NCBI GenBank assembly: GCA_018398575.1 | Contig: JAGTXZ010000024.1 | Location: 1,054,001 to 1,118,000 of the forward strand | DNA: 64,000 nt | Origin: Ampelomyces quisqualis | Taxonomy: Eukaryota; Ascomycota; Dothideomycetes; Pleosporales; Phaeosphaeriaceae | Direction: 5' to 3' | Part shown: positions 54,689 through 64,000 of the stretch, one piece after another | Position numbering within the stretch: position 1 is the first letter of the stretch | How the letters are laid out: the number at the start of each line of letters is the position of its first letter | Notes under the pieces: model-generated | Database searches by the model: none | The model's input: only the letters and a program-made list of their open reading frames with translations | Told to the model about the DNA's origin: nothing | Translations under genes and position numbers: made by a program

Positions 54689-56966
54689 TCACCGATCCTC
54701 CTCGTTCCAGATGTTTCGTTCTTCCCTGAAGCTGGCGTATTGCGGGCTTGGGCCATCATCCGTATCGTCATCGAGATCAGAGTCTTCATCGAAGTTGCGT
54801 GTCTCCCACTGCTCAGCCTCTTCGTTCTTGGGTGGTTTGATGCCCTTTTTCTTGAGTTCCTCCTCACTCTCTTCTTCCACAGTGAACGGGTAAGTCAGGT
54901 TATGGGTGCTTTCGGGATTGTGAACTTCAGGAACGTCTGGGGCAAAACCTTCCCGCACTTCTTCTTCCGCACCTGCATTGGGAAAGGTTTTCACAAAATG
55001 TTTCGACGGCTCCTCGTTCCAAGCGGAACCGCCCTCCTTCCGTGCTCGCACGCGCCCAATCTCCTCGGCGTTGTGGTCTTCAACCACTAAATCCACGAGC
55101 TGACTTTTGCCGGACTTGGCTGAAGTTGAGGAAGATGACTTCTGGCGCAGTAGGTTGCCGACAAGAGGTTTTCTTGACTTCGAGTGTGACGACTCCCCTT
55201 GGCTAGTGCTGGAACCACTGCGGTGCTTGCCTTTATTCACCGACTTTTGAATATCTTCGATCTGGCTCTTCCGCCGCTTCTTATTCTCCTTGGTGGGATG
55301 TAGTAAATTGCGATTGGTGGCAGCGGTGATCACAGGCGGTTCATAAAGTTGATCTTCACGAGATGCACGATGAGCTTCAATGACGGGATACTGCATTATG
55401 TTAGGTACGGTTGCATGAGTCAGTGTCGAGGGGAGCAAACTTACGTTCCAATCACCGAACTCTAATGCTCGCGCGTTGTCAAAGAGCCGTTCATCTTCAG
55501 GATTCAGAGTGGGATCCTCGATTTCATCATCCGTGCCGTATTTGGAACCTGCCCCTTGTATCGCCCGATGAGGACCCGGACTCATAGCTCTGGCTCGGCT
55601 TGAAGTGACCTTGTTTAGAAGAGGCTGGTGCTCAGATTGTCCTGGCTTCGGAATCCAGTACTTGCCTTTTCCTCCTCTTTCGTACCTCATGCCTTCTGCC
55701 ATGCGCGCAGCACGAGATGCAGATGCTTCATGAGCAAGGACATTGTCACGCGCATCAAAGTTCCGGTACTCGTACTTCTTCCCGGCAAAGACCTCTTTTG
55801 TATCCTGAATGAGATCAAGAGGACCAAAAGCATCCCGCAAGGCGTACTTGACCGGCAAACGTGCGGCTGAAATGGTGTCGTCTGCATAGTCGTGCCACGA
55901 GAAAGCATACCAATGTGCAAGCGCAAAAAGTGGCATCTCGAAGCAGATGAGAGCGTCCTGTATGGCGGCCGCGAGATTGTCGGGATTGTAGCCCGGCACG
56001 TCGTCCGGTATGGCTCCAAGCCAAACGAGAATGGACAAGAAGAACCCCTGCCAATATGAAGCGAAGATAATGCCTTTGATGCACAAGAACTTTGGCATGG
56101 GCCGGAACGGTTGCAAGTCCTCTGACATGCAGATCCAAAACATGGCCAAAGCATACAAACTGATCGTGATGCTGACGTTGTAGATTATGCCGCTCCAGAA
56201 GTAGCCAGAGGTCCAGTCAATATAGCCCTCCTGGTATGTGCCTGTGGCCTTCATGATGATAGCAGCCACTGATAGCAAAGGCTTTACCCACGCATACTGC
56301 AGAATGCCCCGTTTGACGGCGAGGAAAGTGTGCGGATCAGAGATGTCGATTTTATCGAGGACGTGGTTTAACGGCCAGGGGTGAGCGACGGGTGCTCGGC
56401 CGGTCATCAGAATTATGAGGGCTCGTTCGCCGCCGATGAAGTTGATCAACAACTGGAGGAACGTATAGATGGTGAAAGCCTGCCACGATCAACTGGACGC
56501 CTCTTCATGGTTCGAAACGGGGCACTACCTCATATACATCGCGGAGGGGGTCCACGTAGGAGGCTGCCGTGAGGGAGACAAGACTCGCCCATGATGCTCC
56601 TGAGTAAATAGGCACCCTGCAGACGTGAGCGAAAGGGCTTGGGCTTGCTGGAGAGACGTGTACGTACATGAGCAGAATGCGGATGACATATCGCTGGAGC
56701 ACGGGCTTGCGGTAGTTCTTGCTGCTCTCCATCAGTATCGGCCATGATAAGCCAGGGGTGGTGCCTTACGTCTGGAGCCACACAGCGCTGCACTACGTCA
56801 GTGTGAGAAGCACAGCATGAATCAAGGATACGCACACAAAAGTGAGGAGACTGGCGACAAGCGCACAGGCACCAGCTACGACGATGATAGCACGCGCAAA
56901 GCGTGCCCCCGTACCCCCAGAGAGATCCATGGGGCGAAGCTCTGGTGCGAGGGTGCCGAGAGCCAT
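54689..56966 (-). CDS. TMEM184/OST-alpha (DUF300) family membrane protein, 675 aa
   Basis: There are six exons: 56966-56836, 56787-56770 (18 nt), 56721-56668, 56616-56529, 56479-55445 and 55390-54689, giving 675 residues. The N-terminal half has about seven membrane helices. The first is AIIVVAGACALVASLLTFV. The family motifs QTKNYRKPVLQRYVIRILLM, VPIYSGASWASLV, DPLRDVYEAFTIYTFLQLLI and LAVKRGILQYAWVKPLL follow, with FPLFA-type helices after them. The C-terminal 350 residues are hydrophilic, Ser/Lys-rich then acidic, and probably cytosolic. Fungal relatives are vacuolar or plasma-membrane proteins, and the animal OST-alpha moves steroids and bile acids; the role here is unknown. The 54-nt last intron is in frame and stop-free. 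The start is the first ATG consistent with the frame; an upstream exon cannot be excluded. Confidence 0.85.
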
Positions 56967-57302
56967 GGGGGAAGATGGCAGCAGGACAGTGCGAAATGGG
57001 ATGCGGGCAGTGTCACCAAGACTGAGCTGTCATGGTGTCGAGCGCGATAGGGCGATCTGTTGTGGTCTCGTGCTTGAATGCGATGATGCTCTTCTGGGCC
57101 CAAGCTTCCATTGCCGGTACTTCGTAGTTGGACCTCAGCCGCATGGCCCAGGGACGTCCAGCAACACATGCGCAGACTCGAGTGAAAGAGCCACCCACGT
57201 GAGGGTCATGCAACGCTCTTGCCCTCTTGCTAGATGACGATGCGCGCCTTCCTCGCAAAGTCATAATGATCACCAGTCGCGTCCACACATCGCGGTGCAG
57301 CC
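56967..57302. promoter_or_regulatory. Shared upstream region of the TMEM184-like gene and CSF1
   Basis: These 336 bp separate two divergent start codons and must hold both promoters. No specific motif is recognised. Confidence 0.4.
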
Positions 57303-60300
57303 ATGGCGCAATCAATCGTCCCGGAGCCGCTGGACCCCCGCGACGGCTTCAACTGGTGTGTAGTATCGCTGCGGACGCCCTCCAGTTGCGTGCTGACAAA
57401 TGTAGGGTGTTCCTGGTGGAACTGCTCATCTGCGGCATCCTCACCGTCTTCTTCCTCTTCTACTTCAACCGCGTGTTCGCGACGCTCGTGTCGTACGGCA
57501 TCCGCGCATACACCTGGCGCACCTTCGATGCCTACATAGACATCTCCTCGTTGCAGATATCCCTGCTCGGGGGCCGCATCTTCTTCAAGGACTTGCGCTA
57601 CCACGGCCACAACGAGACGATATTGGTGCACGGCGGCCACATCACGTGGAACTACTGGCTGCGCAGAGTACGGCACGCGGGCGTCTTCACCGCCAACGAG
57701 CCACCTGGAGACGAGTCTAGCAGCAATGCGCCTAGCACGCCCACCAGTCGATCGGGGCGCCGCAGCAGGAACGTCGACAATGCCGAGAAAGGAGGCAAAC
57801 AGACACCGAAGCAGCTACCGTGCCGAATCTCGGTCAAGATTTCCGGCGTTGAGGCCTTCATGTACAATCGCAGCCCGGCGTATGACGGCATTATTGAGGC
57901 AGTACGGCGCAAGGCAGGTAGTGGCACCGAGGACGGGACACCCGAGTCCGCCACTACGCGCAAGCATCAGCAGCATCACCACAATAAGCTGCGGAAAGCC
58001 CATTCCGAAGAAGAGAAGGACGTCCTTCGAGCAGATAGCAATCGCTCTGCATCCTCACAGCCAAAGAAGGCCGAGCTTCCCGCCTTCTTGAAGCTACTAC
58101 CCATTCATCTTGATGTCAACAAGGGTGCAATTGTCGTCGGCAACGAGAACACGTTGGCTGTCATCACTGCGCAGTTCGAAAAAGCCAGTGGGACTATAGA
58201 TGCTGGACCCAGCGGACCATTGGACGTGTACCAGCAGCTCTTCAACTTCCAGGTCACGCACCCTGTTGTACACATGAAACCAAATCCCGACTACAAAATC
58301 AGCCAACTTGACGCCGCGGCGCACATCAAAGAAGAAGCTGGCCAACCAGGGGCTCCCGGAACTGCAAAGGGTAAAGACCGCAGGCACAAGCGGCATAAGC
58401 GATGGCTGGGCTCGCTCCCCACTCTAACCGGCCTCTTCGCAAAGTCATCGGATTCCATTCACACCCACACCAAGCCAAGCGCCGACAAGAACTCGAGTGG
58501 CTATGCGCCTCAATGGCAGTTGCCGGGCCAAGAGCGCTGGATGGGGCTAGCACGATACCTCGATGATGGTGTGGACAATGGACACGGCGAATGGGATGGG
58601 ATCGAGTACGCAAAGACATCGCTGATAGCAGACATTCCATGTGTGAACGTTTCATTCTACTGGGATGTGGCTGGACCAGTTCTGAGCCAGGTAGAAAATA
58701 GCATGCAAATTGACCCCATCCCTACCACCGACATCAACGGGACTCTCCCGCCAGAGTACGGTATGGACATAGAAATCTTTGGAGGCATAATCAACTATGG
58801 GCCATGGGCAGATCGGCACCGAGGCATCTTCCAGAACATGTTTTTTCCCGGCTCACATGTCGATGCGACTGTCACTCCCCCTGTCACCACAGGCGAGACC
58901 CGCGTTCTCTCCGTGTTCAAAATCTTCCTGAGTATTGAAGAGGAAACGGTGCTGCGGATACCCATTCGGGAGTCGTCAAAAGACTGGAAGTGGAAAGGGA
59001 AAGCACATACGTTGGCAGCGCACGACAAGCCAGGCGCAGGCAAGACTAAAGGCAAACAAAAAGCGCGCAGACGACGGGGAAAGAACCGCGACAACACTGC
59101 CGCGCAGAACGTGCGTCCATTTGCATGGATCGATGTCAAGATTGCGGGCAACTCGTCTGTCAACTATATCATGGACATGTACGCCTCGGAGCAGGGTTTC
59201 CAAAATAAACTGCATGTCGATGTAGCCAGCACCGAGATATCGTCCAGTGTCAACCATGGCTTGCTGTGGCGATCAGGTTCCATTGCTCTCTCTTGCGACT
59301 TGTCCGCTCCTGTTGCGTGGAACAGTTTGAGGATTTGGATGTTCAACATCAAGTGTCAAGACCTAGAGCTTTTCTTGCTTCGAGATCACTTGTTTCTGTT
59401 GACCGATCTCGTTGCTGATTGGGGTGCAGGACCACCACCCGATTACTTCCTGTTCGTTCCTTTTCGATACCTTCTCAACGTCGACTTCACCAATTTCAGG
59501 CTGTACCTGAACACGAACGATTCAAACATCGTCAACAACCCTGCCGACCTTGAAGACAACAACTTCGTGATCCTAGGAGGCCAACGCTTACATGGCGATG
59601 TCATCATTCCGTTGGACAAATTTCGACCCCTTCAAAATGAGATCAAATTCGATGTGCAAGGTCATGACTTATCGCTTGAAGTACTTATGCCTCCCAAAAA
59701 CACGTTAAACTCATTTGTCTTGTCATCAAACTTGGCTCAGTTGGGGGGCTTGACTCTTTCGGGCAGTCATACATACGTGACAGAGACTTCCTCTATGAAC
59801 ACCGACCGGCTCTTCATGGACATCCAAGGCCATCGCTTGAACCTCGAGCTGTACGGATGGCTAGTCCACCACTTTATGAAGATGAAGGACAATTATTTTG
59901 GTGACGACATGCATTTCAAAACGCTTGAAGAGTTCCAAGGCCTTCCAAGTGGGAATCTTGCAGTCGACGGTGCAGAGCCCAACGGTCAACATGCCAAACT
60001 TTCAAATGATCTCGATGTCATTCTTTGCGTCTCTGCCAACGAAGTCACTGTCCTCTTACCCGCCAATCTCTATTCGGCCGAACGGAGCATCCGCGCTGAT
60101 CTTCCCTATACATCAGCAGACCTACGATTCACCAACTACTACATGGACTTGATGGTCAACTTCAGTCCCATCAGTATCGCGCTCGGGGGTTCTGCTTCAG
60201 ATCCGGAAGTCTCTAAAGAGTTCACAGGCGGTCGTACCGAACTCTTCCTTGACTCGACGACCATCTTCGGTCATCGACTTTTTGGACTCCCGCCCACAGA

Positions 60301-63300
60301 ACCGACATATGTCTGTAGTTGGGACTTCGAGGTTGGTAGAATATCGGGCGAGTGCACTTCAGAGTTTATCGAAACTGCAGCCGGTGCAGCCCGCTCCTTT
60401 GCTTTCACGTTCGATGACGACGAGAACTCACTTCCTATGACCGAGAATGAAGTCATCCATGATGCAACCTTCCTCAGATTAAAGATCCATGATATACACA
60501 TATGGATGCACGTTGCCAAAGAGGCGCTACTCATCAGGATCGATGCTATCTCTCTCAATTTCAATGATCTTGCAGGCGAAACATTCTCTCAACGACTAAG
60601 TGCATGCATTCCGGACCTCACTATCGGCGCTGTTGACGCGAGATCTGCATCTCGGCACAGAACGCGCAATGGCGAGGAACAGGCAATCACGCACGCCTTC
60701 CTACAAACGACTCTGTCCCTCAATATGCTAACGCGCAAGATGAACTTCTCTGAAGAACGCGATAAGCAGCAATCTCATATCCAAACGCACGACCTGCGCA
60801 CGAATCGAACCCACTTTATGCTACTTGATAACATGAGTTCCTCGTTCCAATTGCCGGACCAAGCTCGAAAGCACGCCCGAGCCCCGGCCATGCAGTATCC
60901 TGATATACCTCACCCAGTTTCATTTTCCCAGCCCGGAAGCATCAGAAGCGCTTCGATATCGTCATCAAAAGGATCATCAATTCATCGCTCTGTTCACCAG
61001 CGAGCTCGACCCGCATCTACATCGCGGAGCGTGTCAAGCTCTTCGATCATTGGTAGCATTCGATCCGGAGTCCAAGGGCATGGACTCAGAAGTAGGACTG
61101 CATATTCAAGCGGAAGTCAGACCGTGGTCGGAGGTTCGCCGCGTCGGCCCATTAGCAAAGTCCGTTACTACGACCGACTCACAGAAGAAGAGCGTCGAAA
61201 ACGAAACCTAGCGCCGTCATCCGTGGCTCTGTCTAGCCCTCTGGCCGTCCCGTATTTTCCTTTGGGTCAGATCGAACCCGATCTGACAGATGTGCCCTCT
61301 TTACCAGCACTCCCTCCCGCGCAATTTGGGCAAGATATCGAAGGCGTCACATTCAATGATGTCTCTGCTAAGCGCTTCGACGAGACCTTCACGCACACCA
61401 GCCTCTTCATCAATGCCGACCCAGGCATTCGTGTTCTCTGTACACCACAATTCATCAAATGCGTCTCGGGTCTCATTGAACTCATCCAACCTCAACGTCC
61501 AGAAGATCTGCTTGATGACTTTCAAGTTAAGGTCATGAAAAAGATCCTAGAGAACAGAAATCGTTTGGAGGGCAAGGGCAGCTCACTAGAGTTCAATGTC
61601 CGTGTTCCTTTCACCCATGTCCGCTTCCAGCATGAAATCGCACATCATTCGCACGGCGCGAAAGATCAATATGACGTTATGCTCAACAAATGGAATGCAT
61701 CCGCTCGCCTCAAGAAATATTCAGGCGAACGAGCTGGTGAGAACTCCCTGGCATTGCACACTACATTAAGCTCGCTTGGCTTCTCCGCAACTGAACGCAC
61801 GTCGCAATCGTCGCACCAGGACGTGGCCGTTCAAGCCGAGATAGAGGATGCCCTTCTGTGGGTGCTGCAAAACAAAGCAACATCCATCAACATCTCTTTT
61901 CGATCATTCAAGACAGCCGCAGCAAGCAGAAAGATCGGTTACCTAGCTTCGCTCGTTCATAGAACAACTATACTTGCCGATGAGCTTGTGACGCAATTTT
62001 CTCAGGTGATGGGACAACAGCAGCACCGCCTACGCTACTTAGCCTGGTACCTAACCAGCGTGCAGGATCAGCACCCTGATCCTGTTTTTTTGGCCAAGGC
62101 ATCATATGCTCTGCGCGCAGCGAGAGATCACTTACGGAGCCATGATTCTTGGAAGATCATTTCTCGACTTCGATACACATGGCAGTGCCTCCCTCAGGCA
62201 GAGAAGGACACAGTCCTAGACGATTGCTCTCAAGACGAAGTGAAATACCCGGGAGATGCCGAAGACAAGATCATTGATGTGTGGGACCAATGGCGTACAT
62301 GGGACCTTGCCCACGTCAGGAAAAGTCTAGCTATGAATGTCTTGTTCGATCGCCTCGCTGTCAGCTTGTCAACACCAGAATCCGCACCTCTGCATTTGGA
62401 CCTCAGATCTGCTGTGATCAAGCTGGTGATCGACCCAGGTCCACGACAAAGCGAAGTTGCACTGCGCTATCTTGCCATCAACGTTGCGCTGCTACCGCCC
62501 TGTGAGCCTTCTGCTCTCCTGTTGGTCGAGACAGACACTCCCAAACGATCGACAATCATTCAAGCCAATATGCGGGAGGCCACGATCCACGTTCAATGGG
62601 AGATATGCGAGTTCGCCGAAGCACTGCTAGAGCTATTTCATAAACAGAACCTCAACGCTAAGAAGACGATCGCCCCTAAACCCTCACAGCCGCGCGATGT
62701 TCGGCTATTCGACCAGGACATCCAGGTCGTGTTTGTCGCGGAGAAAGCACAAATTACATTAATTACCGTCAATCTTCGAAGCATCACAACTGGTCGCCGT
62801 ATGAGAGTCGCGTTCGCTGATGTATATCAAAAAGTTAGTGGTCGTGGCGAGACGCTCAGTGTCCATGTGCACATGGAAGCTGCTGTTAGCGAGCTTTCAT
62901 GTCGTGGCCGCTCCTTGGCGAAGACACAATTCGAATATCCGAGCCTGTACTTTGCGTTGGTCGAACATGAAGAAGGCAGCAGTACACCAAACGAGATCAA
63001 AGCTGCAGCGACGAGTCGCATGATAGTCGTCAAGGCTGATGAGGACGTACTTGGATTCATCGAGGTTGCAGACTCTGTCCTCCGGGACGAAGTCGCCTAT
63101 CTCATACGACAAGCCGAAGCTATTCGAGAGATGGCAACCAAAGACGAAGCGGTGGCCAAGCCAGCCGATAATGCGTCACAGTTACCAAACGTCACACTTG
63201 CTCTCTTCATGGACGCCTATCGAGTCGAGCTTGCACTCCTCCAGCCACTTGGTTGGTCAATCTCAGGTTCGTCTGGGCGCATCGCTGTTGTGCCTGCACT

Positions 63301-64000
63301 TGGAAAGAACGTCACACTGCAGGTTGACTACGATCTCGAGGCAAGCTACCATAGGATGTACAGTACCTCAACAGATGGATCGAATGTGATCAGCACTCTC
63401 AAACTACCGCCCGTCAACGGGCGCTTGACCGTGACGCAGACAGAGGGCGAAACCCGAATACTCGCTTCCGGCATAATCGAAACCATACAATTGCAAGCCT
63501 CTGAGCTACAAGCTCTCACGAGTACCATCAACAAGCCAGAGTTCTCACACATGGTTCAAGCTGTCCAAAATGACACAGAGGTGCTGAAGATGCATATGGA
63601 TGAAATCTTCCCAGCAGCTTCTCAGTCAACAGTATCGAAGGCACCTATTCCAACGAGGGAGATTCTCTTTGGAGTGCAGATGACTCTGTCTGGCGTGCAT
63701 GTCGTGGCAACTGCGCCTGGCAGAACACCGGGATCTCCGACTGCAAACCTCACGCTGCGTCTATCTTCGGTCCAACTCAAGGCAACAAACATTGATGCTG
63801 ACGAAAAAGTCAAGCTATATTCAGATGCCACTGTGCGGCTTAATGAGGTCAGCGTCAGCTTGACATTGATTGAGGCAGGTGCTTTGCGTCATTGTGGCAA
63901 CCTCACCTTCAGTGGAGTGTTTCAAGCAACCACTGAGAAGGATTCAACCCCCACCCGCAGACTTTATCGTGTTTATAGCACAGGTCTCGAGGTAAATATG
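57303..64000 (+). CDS. csf1: CSF1-type bridge-like lipid transfer protein, 5' part
   Basis: Exon 1 is 57303-57355. After a 50-nt intron, exon 2 (57406 onward) stays open to the window end. That gives 2216 codons with the 3' end missing; yeast Csf1 has 2958 residues. The N-terminal membrane anchor is FLVELLICGILTVFFLFYFN, followed by the family motif TWRTFDAYIDISSLQISLLG and GRIFFKDLRYHGHNETILVH, then HITWNYWLRR. The rest is a series of beta-rich repeats with charged linkers (RRHKRHKRW near 360, a Ser-rich one near 1200). Csf1 is a rod with a hydrophobic groove at endoplasmic-reticulum contact sites; it moves phospholipids and supports GPI-anchor synthesis and cold tolerance. It is in the same family as the human BLTP1 protein. 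I checked the frame at several points along exon 2 and found no interruption. Confidence 0.93.

Overview
The window is nuclear DNA of a filamentous ascomycete, most likely a dothideomycete of the Pleosporales type. The reasons are gene architecture (introns of about 45-80 nt with GT-AG ends and short 3' signals), gene density (about one gene per 3 kb on both strands), protein families typical of filamentous fungi, and a fungal-style TPP riboswitch in front of THI4. The species cannot be named from the sequence alone. I see no tRNA, rRNA or CRISPR array and no secondary-metabolite cluster. This is mainly a housekeeping stretch with several long gene-poor gaps.

Layout. At 1-236 (-) lies the 5' end of a HAD-family pyrimidine nucleotidase running off the left edge. 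It is divergent from a disordered Arg/Pro/Tyr-rich protein (521-2933 +). A five-exon multi-KH RNA-binding protein (3425-6620 +) and a mitochondrial rhodanese (7672-8587 +) follow. A full-length P-glycoprotein-type ABC transporter (8947-13265 -), the CLASP homologue STU1 (14344-18078 -) and THI4 (18394-19439 -) are all on the minus strand. The THI4 leader carries a TPP aptamer (19514-19655 -). After a 2.5 kb gene-free gap come a LIM-RhoGAP (22236-26105 +), a mitochondrial PDK/BCKDK-type kinase (26894-28412 +), a 70-residue I9/PBI2-like protease inhibitor (28541-28861 -) and the ribosome-assembly GTPase BMS1 (29181-32771 +).

The middle holds TVP38 (34428-35508 +), an MFS anion:cation symporter whose model needs a GC-AG intron (37236-38981 +), a possibly decayed small gene (39977-40723 +) and a Gly/Met/Pro-rich low-complexity protein (40907-41728 -). 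Next are the Pol I core factor RRN7 (42410-44172 -), eIF5A (44917-45645 -), VPS52 (45924-48012 +) and a DUF1993 protein (48474-49055 -). A 2.2 kb gap contains a protein-like relic that may derive from a mobile element. The right end carries a serine-rich protein with a CRIB-like motif (51285-52835 -), a TMEM184/OST-alpha membrane protein (54689-56966 -) and the first 2,216 codons of the giant lipid-transfer protein CSF1 (57303 to the window end +).

Functionally the genes are a mix rather than an operon-like system. Recurring themes are translation and ribosome production (BMS1, RRN7, eIF5A), membrane traffic and lipid handling (TVP38, VPS52, CSF1), and polarity and cytoskeleton (RhoGAP, STU1, possible CRIB effector). 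All exon boundaries were deduced by hand from splice signals, reading frame and family resemblance. I found no clearly new multi-gene system. The least ordinary items are the TPP aptamer with its long P3 helix inside a predicted leader intron, the GC-AG intron, an 18-nt microexon, the large insertion in the ABC transporter's first ATPase domain, the three-frame remnant at 40 kb and the CRIB-like motif.
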